Below, in pieces: positions 13,323 through 24,152 of a stretch of DNA of 64,000 bases. Below the pieces are notes generated by a model, which had not been told where the DNA came from, ran no database searches, and worked only from the letters and a program-made list of their open reading frames with translations. The stretch's first letter is position 1. Each line of letters starts with the position of its first letter. The DNA comes from Eretmocerus hayati. Taxonomy: Eukaryota; Arthropoda; Insecta; Hymenoptera; Aphelinidae. Both the position numbers and the translations under genes were made by a program. The stretch is from the NCBI GenBank assembly GCA_029851415.1, contig CM056742.1, positions 99,864,976 through 99,928,975 on the forward strand, given 5' to 3'.

Positions 13323-14014
13323 TTTAGTTTCGTTTATAAGAAAAACTAAACTAGATTCTGGAATTTCGATTCTGGTTATTGAAGAACGGAACAAAACTCA
13401 ACATGATTGAAATTTTACCGAAATAAACGGAACGAAACGAAACATAAGTTTCGTTACAAACCCTGAATTAGATACACTAGCTAGAAAACAGCCGCTAAGT
13501 CAACCGCATATTTTGTTTGCTCATTATCTCAGAATAAACACAACTGAGCGGAAATTGAGTGAGAATCTTTATTGTAGATTTTTTTTGATCCACAAGAAAT
13601 GTCTGTTGATATTTTGTCCAAAAACGCATCGTTACCGAGATTCAGCGAGAAAATCGAAGAGAGGATCTATTTTGCCACTAAACTTGGCAAATAACTCAGA
13701 AATCATGCGTTTCTCGAGGAAAATGGTGAAGATCATTTTTATAGATCTTTCAAAGATCTACAAAAAGTTACTCTACACATTTTGCCGCAAAATGGATATT
13801 TTCCGACTTATGATGAAAAAACCGTAAAAAAGGCGGAAAAATTTCCTGTTTTTATTGTTTATTTATGCCACGCCCCAATTTTCAAACAATAATTCTTATC
13901 AATATTGATTACCGGATGTACCACCTATCACTTAAGCCCAAGATCGTAGTGAAGTACCGAGTTTAGCCACTTACTCGAATTAGAAGCGTTTCTGGGAGGG
14001 TCACACGCCTGACT

Positions 14015-14849
14015 CTGCAGAGAACCAAGTCCCTCTGCTTTTTCCCACAGAAGTATTCAGATGTGGGGATATCGCGTAGATTACGATGGAATCGGAGCAA
14101 TACTGTTCCTTTGTGAGGATGTCGCTTTACCGTTACTATGTGAAATTGAGTCAGGTAAAGTCCATGATATCCATGAATGTATTCTGATTATCTTCGATTG
14201 CATATCTGGACGTGGACTGAACTCACAAAATCCCCGTTTGATGTTCCACGGACATTCTTGCACCAATTTTTCTCATTAAAAAACTGGATCACTGTATTTA
14301 ATATCTCTTTGGAGTATATTCTATTGCAATGCAAAGGATAAAGGGTCATATTTTGAGCAAAATGGTTGATGAGTTCTGAGAATATGCTTTCGAAAGCGCA
14401 TGGCAATTATCTTGATTGAATCATCTTTGGTTATTGCTGGAGACGCTTGTAATTGAAATGAGAGGCTCTGTCAATACTCACGCGAATCAATTTTCATCTA
14501 AATTTGATTGTATTGCATGCACCTACCCTTTGCGAGTCATGAAGATTAATGCCGAGGAGATATGTGATTTCTTGAAACGGGAGAGTCGACAAAACAGCTC
14601 AAAAATCACTAATATTCTAAAGAAATGGAAAAGCTCTAATATTACGATTTCACTGGAAATTGGAGATCATTCTGTAGGGTATCACGAATGATTTCCAACT
14701 ATAAGATCCGTGGTAATTGGCAGCGTGAACTATGGCCACTTCTAGCCTACCAAGACGGACTATGTGCAAGGCGCTGCCATCAAACTTCGAGCAAAATACT
14801 ATAGCTTAGGCTCGAGCTGTACTCATTCCGACCCAATTAGTGAGAGCTC
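14015..14849. other. Intergenic, no recognisable feature
   Basis: Several open frames of 60-90 codons occur, but none shows a domain, a start context or codon use that sets it apart. I see no repeat arm shared with the flanking fold-backs except the last few bases. Confidence 0.4.
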
Positions 14850-16750
14850 AATGATTATCAGTGCATGAGCACTGATTTGTGGGAGCGATTTATGCTGATT
14901 CCATCAGTGGCTCTCGCATACTTCATAATGATGATTTATTCGCAAGATCTTCCACGCGCAACTGATGCAGATTCAGTTTCACATTCTATCTGATTATTAC
15001 AAATGTATATGACGTATATCAAACGTCCGTAACAGCTCTGGTCCGTTTATAATAGCCATCACCTGACATAACCTCCTATCAGTGGCGCTGATTCAGCGCT
15101 GCCCCCTTCTACTTTGACCTGCCGCTCTGGAGCTCTGCGTCGGCTTTTCTTGTCCTTTATATTTGCTTCAGCATTGTCTCGATAGAAAGAGCACAATTCA
15201 AACCTTCAAGAAACCCTAGAACTCAATTTAGAAAATTGATCGGAAATTGAGTTTTCCAAAGTGCTTATATAGAAGAATGAGCAAGCTAACATTCTCCAAA
15301 TTACCACGTGGGTCACGGGTCACCATAAATTTCTGACCCATAAACCAGATTGAACAGAGTTGCGAGACGCTCACTAATTTGTTGAGAATGAATTCATAAA
15401 ATGAGAATTGTTATGATTCTCTCTGTGCCTGCGAAGAAGAGGGTTGCAGTGTTGTTGATAAAGTGTGTGGGTGCTGTGCAGATGCATATGCGAACAAATT
15501 TTGATTTATTTTGAAAAGCCATGTTTCCTCCAGATATTCGAAGAGAAGTGAGTAAAATGCCAACTCTACTGTTTTTGTCCTTGTTCCATTCTTAAAATTT
15601 GTGAGATCGAGGGAATACATTTCGTCAAAACATTCATATCTTTCATTGTTATATTTCCGTCTTCTACTATTGCCAAAATGATCTGAATGAAATTATATTA
15701 ATTCGCCTTCCCATTGACTTTTTCATTCTCCACTTGAAAGAATGAAAGGTAAATGAAAACTACACTGTCCTTTATATAAACATCATGTCCACACACCTTG
15801 ATATTGAGCTCATGAACTGCCTCTTTGATACATGGGTCACAAACTTCTGGTTGCATTTTTCTCATTGGGTTAATCCTACCTCCTAAACAATCTCAGTTAA
15901 TCCTACTTCTCATACAACCTCTCATAAGGACAACATGGAATATCCAACTGATTTTAAACACAGATTTGAGGCAATACTCAGAGATGCAATGTTAAGAAGC
16001 TTCCATTTTTGACATCAGTACCTTTGCTTTGACAATTCATGACAGTAATGTGTAACACCAAGACCACTATCCCTTCAAATATCTCAACGAGTAGTGTCAC
16101 AAGATCAACACTTTTTATCAACAACACTGCAAGGATCTTCTCTGTAGGCACAGAGAGAATGGAAAGAATGCTCATGTTATGAATTAACTCTCATCAAGTT
16201 AGTGAGATTCTCGAAACTCTCTCCAATCCGGTTTATGAATCAGAAATTCATGGTGACCCATGACCCACGTGGTAATTTGGAGAATGTTTGCTTGCTCATT
16301 CTTCTAGATCAGCACTTTGGGAAACTCAATTTTCCATCACTTTTTTAAAATGAATTCTGGGGTTTTTTGAAGGTTTGGATTGTGCTCTCTCTTTATTGAG
16401 ACAATGCTGGAGCAAATATGAAGGACAAGAAAAGCCGACGCAGAGCTCCAAAGCGGCAGGTCAAAGTAGAAGGGGGCAGCGCTGAATCAGCGCCACTGAT
16501 AGGAGGTTATGTCAGGTGATGGCTATTATAAACGAACCAGAGATGCACGGACATTCGATATACGTCATATACATTTGTAATAATCAGATAGGATGTGAAA
16601 TTGCATCTGCATCAGTTGCGCGTGGAAGATCTTGCGAATAGATCATCATTATGAAGTATGCGAGCGCCACTGGCAAGTCAGTGCGTACGCAATGATCCAT
16701 CAGCATGAATTGTTCCCACAAATCAGTGCTCATGCACTGATAATCAGTGA
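14850..16750. mobile_element. Fold-back element with about 550-bp arms
   Basis: Arms at about 14,852-15,400 and 16,172-16,748 are inverted copies of each other. Landmarks are TTATCAGTGCATGAGCACTG at the outer edge, the GGCGCTGATTCAGCGCTG palindrome in the middle, and CACGTGGGTCA near the inner edge. Small indels separate the arms. The interior (15,400-16,170) has no gene. I could not fix a target duplication, so the outer limits are approximate. Confidence 0.75.
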
Positions 16751-18086
16751 ACTTGCATACTTCAGTGAGCAGAAACATGAAAATCTTTGAACCTCGACTT
16801 GTTCGGGGCGGCAGAACTTGTTGATGAACACATCGAAACAGAGGGAATTTGCATGGTACATGCTAAGAGACGACATTTTCAGGCCCGGCAAGTGACATGA
16901 AGTTAGAAACTAAGATGTATGTGAAGTGCCATTTGAGGATTTCTCCTCCTTGCACTTTTTTCATCCAAATCGATGTTCTCATAAATGATGCATCACAATC
17001 GATGAACTAGCATTGTAACCTCAGTTCCTGAGGTATTAACCTCCTGAAAAGAATCCTGGTGGTTGACGGGAGCAAGGGTGCATGTGGAATGAGATAACAA
17101 TGCACAATTTTGGCAGGATATTCGGCTATTCTGGCTAGTTCATATCCCAGTTCAGGTACGTCATCGCCCTTGAAAACCACCGGGGTGGTTTTTAGGAGGT
17201 CAAATAACCTGGGAAATTGAGAGTGGATTGATTGTCCATCGGCCAGAATACATCATCCATCAGACCATCCCACGCTGAGTCATTCAGCCAAAAAAGGTCG
17301 AGTTGCAGGAACATGGGATTTTCCCCTGGGGTATGTTTCGGGGTCATTAGAAGATCATTTTCCAACAACCTGTGTAAGAATGGTAGGGACGCGAACGCGC
17401 GCGATCGCATCCCTCCAGGGAAGTGATTTCGTAAGTCGCCTCTGCACCTTATGAGATATGTTGCATATGATGGAGCATCAAAATCGCAGTTTCTAGGCCC
17501 CGAAAATGTGGCGCACTATCTATTATATTGGCAAGCTATAATATTTCAAATTTTTGATTGATTCCTCACCAGTATAGAACCCCAACATAAAGATACCCCA
17601 AACATCTATTTCGACGTGAGAAAAGCTGAATTCCACATAATAATACTTTCAACATCGGGAAAGGGCCACATAGCTCCACACAACGATTTTCCAGGAATAT
17701 TGATTTTTCGGTCAGGGAGCCCTACATTATTACAAAATCTGAGATTTTCATCAGATTTCTTGTCACATTGTACGTCGAATATCGTTTTAAACAAATTGGG
17801 TGCATGGTGAGTTTGACTACCATGAAAATTAGAAGTAGGGTCATCAAAATAGCACTGAATTGCGTGTTTTGGGAGGGTGATTCATTATCATACCAGACAA
17901 CAAGATTTTGGGTCAGGAATAGTGCATGCACCGTGAGGTGGCTTTATTTTATGCATTCCCCGACGTAGAGATTGCATACGACCCCAGTATTGCTCCTAGA
18001 CATCAGGATTTTCTTAATATCGCAAAATACTGAATTTATGAATAACGGCGTTTCCAGTGTTCTTTGCTAATTTCGTAAACACATGG

Positions 18087-18317
18087 TGCAGTGTACATGA
18101 GTATGTGATGTATGAGAAGAGCGAGTACGAGTGTTAGTTCTGTATACATAGACGAATATGTACAAGTATAAGAATAGAGAAGAGAAGGAGAACCAACATC
18201 ACTGAGGCAAGCTTGACTGTACTGTGCTGTATTCATTACTCTGTAGACACTAGAAGAATAAAGTACGACTCTACTTGAAAATCCCGAGTATTCCATTAAT
18301 ATACTCCAGATATCACA
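18087..18317 (+). repeat. gypsy 5' LTR
   Basis: 231 bp, starting TGCAGTGTACATGAG and ending AGATATCACA. It is near-identical to 27550-27780. An AATAAA signal lies inside near 18,260, as expected for R-U5. Confidence 0.88.
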
Positions 18318-18430
18318 AATGGCGACGAGGACAAAGCATGGCTGAAAGTGAAAGTGATTTACAAATAATTAATTGGGATATAATAAAACCAAGTTCGAGT
18401 GAAAATAAAACCTCGTGAATCCAAGATCTT

Positions 18431-19345
18431 TTGCTTGATCAAATTGTGCGTGTTTTTCAACAGTTCGAATTGGATTGTGAAAACGCACGGACACTTGAAG
18501 AGTACAGGAAAGAGCTCCGAAAAGCAGTGGAGGCGTCAAATACATTCGTCTCTAAAATACCAGAAAAAACGGAGGGAATAGAAGAAATCACTCATAAAAT
18601 TATGTCGTACTTAGGAGAAGTGCAAGTGTTTGGAAAAAGTGGAAATGTCGAGGCGTTTTTGGCGCAGTTGGGCGCTTACATATCATTGAACGGAATTAAA
18701 GACGAAAGAGTAGCATCACTATTGTTGACCAGAATATCTCCTGCAGTTTTTGTTCACATGAAAGATACTTTTGGATCTGAAGACATTTTGAAGAGATCAT
18801 ATGCAGAATTAACAAACAAACTAATAGAGTTATATGGACAAGAGAAGAACAAGTGCATATTACGTCTAAAATTCAGAGAAAGATTCCAGGAAGAATCTGA
18901 AACAATCCAAGATTACGTGAGAGTGTTGAAAGGGCTAGCACAAAAATGCTTCGTTTCGAAAGAAATTGATGATAATGTGAAAGATCAACTGCTCATCGAA
19001 ATAAAAAGTGAACTGATGGAGTATGAACTACTAAAAGTTACAAATAAGAAATTGAAGGGAATGATAGACTATGCAAGTAGTATTGAAATGGCTGCTCCAA
19101 TTTTGAAGAATGCTCAATATCCAATATCTGAAAGCGACAGAAAAGAAACGACTTCGGAATTTCACCGCATTGGGAGTTCGAGAGGACGAATGGCGAGCAG
19201 AGGAGATCGAAAAGGAATGTCAAGGCCCAACAGTAGCAGCACGTCGAACAATAACGAAGGGTTTTCGAGTGACGAACGCCCAGTGCGAGTGTGTAATTGT
19301 TGTGGTAAATCGAATCATCTAAAAGCTTGCAAGGATGCAAATTTC
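18431..19345 (+). pseudogene. gag: gypsy Gag, truncated after the zinc knuckle
   Basis: An open frame of about 300 residues after the 5' LTR. Residues 70-220 fit a Ty3/gypsy capsid, including the hallmark segment LKFRERFQEESETIQDYVRV and GLAQKCF. A basic Arg/Ser linker at about 235-285 precedes a knuckle, CNCCGKSNHLKAC (CCHC type). Gag forms the particle and binds RNA. Soon after the knuckle (about 19,336-19,345) homology ends: the frame runs a few foreign codons to a stop at 19369, where the inserted block begins. The first Met at 18431 is plausible, though an upstream start lost to mutation cannot be excluded. Confidence 0.82.
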
Positions 19346-19369
19346 CTTGCTTGGATTTTATTTTTCTAA

Positions 19370-20923
19370 AATTGTTATACTTCATTCAAAATTAAGCGTA
19401 CGCCAGCTTGACGTGACTTACCTTGTCATTGAACTCAGAATTCTTTCAAATTCTATCAATATTATGTGAAGAATTTCATATTCATATCGAACCATCAAAA
19501 TATTTTGGTTTGACTCATCAAATTATCACAATTTTGATTGTATGAATATTCTACAGCGAATACACGCTAACATATAATTTGCAAAAGAGAAGAAATTATG
19601 AAATAAGAATATTTAATGAATTCAAAAATAAGGTTAGCAAAATACTCTCACTTTTTGAGAGAAAATTCATTATCATATAATGATATCATATTATGTGTGG
19701 TTTTCGAATCTCATAGGGGATAGGCATTTGGGTGGGTCAAGGAATAATCACAAGCATAAATGCGAATTGCATTTAATCACTGTTTATTTAGAAATTCATC
19801 ACTCAAATTAGCGTATTTTTAGACATGTAGACGGGCATCTATTTTGACCGTAAATCAATTCACTTGATAATATATGAAAAGAAAAACACTGATTTTACAA
19901 TACTCGAACTATTATATTACGAAGAACCATTACTAGAATTTTTATTGATAAATCAACACTTGTAACCGAACGAAGGAAAATAACGATTATTAACTCAAAG
20001 AAATTAAGCCTCATCTGAAACACGAATGTCACTTCAAAAGAATATAAGACGCCCGAAATTGTCAAATAATTATTGGCGATCACTGCTTCAAAATAGCGAG
20101 AAAAAGTCGCACGGTCGACCTCCAAAGCGAAAGGGTTGACGCGACGCGGTTGAGAATTCATCCGCCTGCAAGAAAATGTTATATCATATATATCACAGAA
20201 CTCCCCCCTGGCGCAGCGATTCCGATTCCAAGAAAACTACTAACGGGGCATGTATTAGAGAGAGATAGGCCCGTGCGCCGCGCACAGAGAATTGGCTTGC
20301 GCGCGCGGGGGTGCATTCGCACTTGATCTACTGAGAAAATAAAACTTGGGATAATCCTCAAGTGATGCGGCAGCAAGGCTCTACGTACGTGATATTACGA
20401 TTAGATCGCCATCAGCACACGAGTCAAGCGTCTCCTCCGAGAATCTAGTCGGGGATATTTTCACCGCTAACACAAGAGGATGGGGAGATCAATCACAGGC
20501 ATTTCTCATCACATTACCGCAAGGGCCATGACTCGAGAACAATTGCCTTTCTCGTCGATCAAAGATCTCGGAGAACCGTGATAGTTTGATCAAGGTAGGA
20601 AAAAAAGGATGAGGTATTGGGCACCCGAATGCTACGATTTACCGGCGCACCTAGCTCCAGGGATCGGCGTGCTTTCTTTCGTCGCGGCCTCCTCTGATCA
20701 CTAAAAGTGACAGGGATAGGGTAACCCAGGAAAGGAAATGCATTTTATCATATAGCACTTGACAAGTTGGCACTCTACTTACGTCGACTTCTTGACGATG
20801 CTCTTGCTACGTAGGGCACCATCAGGGCTGCAGCTCGGAAACGCCTGTTGCGAAGAGCATGGTGAGTCGAGCCGTCAAACTCCAAGAATGGATGAGTCCA
20901 TCTTCTTCGACTCGAGAGTCAGA
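19370..20923. other. Foreign block inside gypsy, unassigned
   Basis: This lies where gypsy protease and the first half of RT should be. It is AT-rich to about 20,160, then GC-richer with CpG-containing stretches to about 20,900. There is no domain-bearing frame. It may be host DNA joined by recombination, or an unknown element. Both joints with gypsy are abrupt. Confidence 0.4.
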
Positions 20924-21139
20924 CCCTGGTAAAAATATTCACTCTAAATTCGACTCGAATATTAGACTCAAGTATTAGACTCAGGATTTGGGTCCTTTAT
21001 TCGAGTCGAATATTAGAGTCAATTTTTGGGGAATTAAAGGAACCGACTCAGCCTCATTAATAACTTTTCTCGACATTTTTGAGCCATTATATGGACGGAA
21101 AATGAATGGAAAAAATAAAAAAAAATACAGTCATGACAT

Positions 21140-21240
21140 ATCGGGTGCCGACACCGGGATTTGAACTCACAACCTTCCGATTCTAAGTCCAACCCTCTAC
21201 GTCCGTAGCCAGCGAGACGAGATAACCTAGATTACGTAAA
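21140..21240 (-). repeat. tRNA-like (SINE-type) module, left arm
   Basis: On the minus strand the order is TGGCTACGGACGTAGAG (A-box position), GTTGGACTTAGAATC (anticodon-arm position), then GAGTTCAAATCCCGG (B box). It resembles a tRNA-Arg-type sequence, but the acceptor 3' half has no matching 5' half, so it is a tRNA-derived relic and not a functional tRNA gene. Confidence 0.5.
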
Positions 21241-21414
21241 AGGCTTACTTCAAGTGTGGGCAGCTGTATAGAGAATATAGCGTTATTCCGAATGGGTCAC
21301 TCACTGTGAAACATTTCAACAGTACATGTATTATCGTGAAATGAGCGAATGAGTAGCAGGATGCTATATTCTCCATACGGTGACTTGCAGTTCAAGTACG
21401 CCTTTTAGGCCGTT

Positions 21415-21510
21415 ATCCGTATCTTGTCTCGCTAGCCACGGACGTAGAGTGTTGGACTTCTAACCGAAAGTTTGCTAGTTCGAATCCCGGTGACGGCACC
21501 CGGAATCCCA
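21415..21510 (+). repeat. tRNA-like (SINE-type) module, right arm
   Basis: Inverted partner of the module at 21140-21240. It reads CTAGCCACGGACGTAGAG, then GTTGGACTTCTAACC with a TCT anticodon position, then AGTTCGAATCCCGG. The B box is close to consensus. The acceptor stem is not closed. Confidence 0.5.
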
Positions 21511-21720
21511 ATGTTAGTTTTTTTTTCTTTTTTCCAATCATTTTTCGGCCATATAATGGCTTAGGAATATCGAGAAAAGTTATTAATAAGGCTGAGTGGC
21601 TTATTTCAATTCCCCAAAAAATGACTCTAATATTCGACTCGAATAAAGGACCCAAATCCTGAGTCTAATACTTGAGTCTAATATTCGAGTCGAATTTAGA
21701 GTCAAATATTTTTACCAGGG

Positions 21721-22421
21721 GACCCTGGAGAGCTTCCAGGTGTTGATCCTTGGATGAAATTGACAAGAATGCCGCTCCGCTGCAGCTTCCCCAAGCATAT
21801 AAGCTCGGTTTCCGCAAATTAAGCTTCTCTCCCCCCACTCCTGGTACGCTCGACCAATCAGCGTCGAGGTCAAAGAAAAGCTTCGATTTTTCAAATTTCC
21901 AATTGGCGAGTGGTAGGGTAGAATTACTAAAAATAGTGATTTCCCCTCATATCGTAGTTGGAATACGGGATAAAAAATGTACATATTTACAAGTTATCAT
22001 AATTAATTACACTAATTATTAAAATAAAATATGATACAAGTACTGTAGCATGTAATTTTCAAAGCGGCGCGCATCTGCGCCCGCTGAAATAGCAGCCAAG
22101 CATGCTATACCGGCACTCAAAATGACCGCCGCCAGCCCCTTGCAACAGGTTGTTTACACGGCTTCCTGGTGCTCGCGCTACGTCGTGGAGTGGTGTTCGA
22201 GTGTTCCGGGTGTGTAATTGTGTGCTGCGGACCATTAGGAACCTGCAGCATCGTCGCCGAGACGTGACACGGAACGGGGCGTGAGCTATCAGCAAGACAA
22301 CCAGCGTCTGCTCGAGCCAGCAAAACCGAGGTGTTTATATCGTGAGTAATTTTTTATTGATAATTTTAATTAGCAATTATTGGTCGTAGCACCTGCGCTA
22401 GGCCTTTTTCTTCAACATAAG
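21721..22421. other. Unassigned block with a CpG-rich patch
   Basis: It continues the foreign block inside gypsy. 22,060-22,340 is GC- and CpG-rich, unlike its surroundings, and ends in a splice-donor-like CGTGAGTAAT at 22,341. A 5' exon or promoter fragment of a host gene is possible, but no coding sequence follows. Confidence 0.35.
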
Positions 22422-22855
22422 TGTTGGGAAAAGAGGTATTTTTCCTTGGATCGTTGTGGACTTCAATTTCACTTGTTTCACTAAATAATATTTATTCAAT
22501 ACTTGCTCCGAGTTCCACGCTCCCTTATACATCTTTCTCTCACAACGTTCTTATCCAATCTGCCGCACTTGGCGCAGCGCTTCTCCTTCGCACATATTCA
22601 TATTCATCATCTCGTGGCGCCGTCGCCAAAGTCGGTATAGCAGTTTCCTTACACTACTACCTAATAGCTTCTGCTAATGTCAGTGTCACAGCTGAATGTA
22701 CACATATCTCAACACGCCTCTTTACATTCATGCTGTTACAGCTGACTTACAATCATTTCTCAGTTTCTTTATTTCACATTTAATAAACTCCTGAATTTCT
22801 GAAACTTGATTCTCCCAAGTGCTTTAGTAAAAATGTCAGCTATGTTATTTTCATA
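22422..22855 (-). mobile_element. Fragment of a second copia element (pol end plus 3' LTR)
   Basis: On the minus strand 22855-22769 encodes the last residues of a copia pol (ADIFTKALGRIKFQKFRS) ending in a stop. A polypurine stretch (AAAGAGGCG) and a 293-bp LTR (22714-22422, TGTTGAGA...CCCAACA) follow. Everything upstream is missing: the fragment joins gypsy RT directly at 22,856. The LTR differs from that of the element at 5,648. Confidence 0.65.
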
Positions 22856-23694
22856 GGGTTATTCAAGTGTCAAAGATTAATGCCTGGCATTGCCACGGGA
22901 CCAGGGTCATTCCAAATAAAAGTTTCCACAGTTCTGATGGGTATACCGGGAGTAGCGATCTTGCTTGACGATATAGTGGTAACATCACCTACAAATGAAT
23001 TGCATCTGCAGAGATTGCGAGAAGTAATGCGTTGATTGTGAGACGCTGGATTAAGAGTGAAAGAACAAAAATGTAAATTTTTCCAAGATAAAATACAATA
23101 CATCGCTCATGTGATTGATAGAAACGGAGTTTCACCAATCCAAAGCGAAATTCAATGTGTTAAGATATGCCCGAGCCAAATACTATACATCAATTGAGAA
23201 GTTTTTTAGGCTCGATGGATTATTATAGTAAATTCATTCCCAGATTGCAACTAAAATTAAAGCCATTGTATAAATGTTTAGAAAGAAATTAATTCTCTTG
23301 ATCCGAAGAATTTCAACGAGTATTTGAAAATATGAAGGAAGAACTAACTTCGAACAGAACGCTTGTACACTTTGACCCAAACAAAAAAATTGTTTCGACC
23401 ACCGATGCGTCTCCTCATGGAGTGTCGGCTGTGTTGGCGCATAGATTCCCAGACAATTTTGATAAGCCGATACAGTTTGCTAGCCGAACACTACAATCGA
23501 GCGAGGAAAACTACAGTCAATTAGACAAAGAAGGGTTAGCTATAATATTTGGAATGAAAGTGTTTTTCGGATGTTTTTATGGGACAAAGTTTTTATTACA
23601 AACAGACAATCATGCGCTAACGCGTATATTCCACCCAGAAAAACCATTACCAACAATAGCGACGTCACGGCTCCAACGCTGGGCAGCATTTTAA
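22856..23694 (+). pseudogene. gypsy RT (C-terminal half) and RNase H
   Basis: 22,856-23,310 still encodes, with stops and shifts, the RT segment with FKRLMPGIATGPGSFQ-like residues and the catalytic LLDDIVVTSP box. The clean frame 23332-23694 is RNase H: TTDASPHGVSAVLAH, ENYSQLDKEGLAII and LQTDNHALTRIFHP, ending LQRWAAF and a premature stop. The N-terminal half of RT was lost at the joint with the copia fragment. Confidence 0.82.
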
Positions 23695-23760
23695 ACTAAT
23701 TTTGATTATTATTTCAAGTTTATTAAGAGTAAGGAAAATGACGCAGATTGGTTAAATAGA

Positions 23761-24152
23761 ATGCCAAATGATGAAGCAGAGGTAGTGAGGGATGGTAAAT
23801 TTGAGAGTTTAGAGGAAAAATCGGATGTTGTTTTGAAAATCATAAAAAAATTTGACTTTGCAAGTCTCGACTGCAAACAAGTCAAAAGATTCACGAGGGG
23901 GGATAAAATCCTTTGTAAAGCTATGAAATATTGTGTGGATGAATGGCCGAGTGAATGTGTTGATGATAACCTGAACATGTATTGGCTTCGGAGAGAAGCA
24001 TTATCAATAGAAAGTGATTGTCTAGTATGGGGGCATAGAGTAATTATTCCAGAAAAATTACAAAACTTGATTCTCAAAGAACTACATTACAGTCATTTTG
24101 GAATCTGTAAAATGAAAGCGCTTGCTCGTGGGTATGTTTGGTGGCTCATCCT
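23761..24152 (+). pseudogene. gypsy integrase N-terminal part
   Basis: Frame with a connector region, then the His pair of the HHCC zinc finger (LKELHYSHFGICKMKALARGYVWW). The Cys pair (SCLIC) lies beyond the insertion, at about 26,550. The insertion therefore falls inside the zinc-finger domain. Confidence 0.8.

Larger units (their letters stand above)
4397..13465. mobile_element. hAT-like non-autonomous element built of TTTCGTTT repeats
   Basis: The ends are CAGGGTTTGTAAC (4397) and GTTACAAACCCTG (to 13465), a perfect 13-bp terminal inverted repeat starting CAG. They are flanked by the 8-bp duplication AATTAGAT at 4389-4396 and 13466-13473. An 8-bp duplication with a CAG start is typical of hAT transposons. 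Without the copia insertion (5648-13322) the element is about 1.4 kb. Its body is a degenerate array of units such as TTTCGTTTAGTTTCGTT on either strand, separated by short AT-rich spacers. No coding capacity. Confidence 0.75.
3328..14014. mobile_element. Family X fold-back element, copy 1 (split)
   Basis: Long inverted arms at 3328-3867 and 13466-14014 match each other in reverse complement over about 540 bp. The outermost part is GTCAGGCGTGTGACCCTC on the left and its complement on the right. The interior (3868-4396) is non-coding. Before insertions the element was about 1.6 kb. A hAT-like element sits at the inner edge of the right arm, and the left arm keeps the uninterrupted version of that site. 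The inner arm sequence is shared with the larger copy 2 around 46,960-47,520 and 49,150-51,130. No transposase is seen, so it was presumably moved in trans. Confidence 0.75.
20924..21720. mobile_element. Fold-back element carrying two inverted tRNA-like modules
   Basis: 797 bp with ends CCCTGGTAAAAATATT and the complement, and inverted arms of about 385 bp. Each arm has repeated GACTC/GAGTC motifs (ATTCGAGTCGAATATTAGAG type), an AT-rich segment, and a tRNA-like module. On the plus strand the right module reads TTGGACTTCTAACC then AGTTCGAATCCCGGTG. The left module is the same on the minus strand. GACCCTGG occurs at 20922 and again at 21721, possibly an 8-bp target duplication overlapping the end. 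Confidence 0.75.

Noticed and set aside
21140..21510. Functional tRNA-Arg genes
   Set aside because: Acceptor stems do not close, and both copies lie in the arms of a mobile element.
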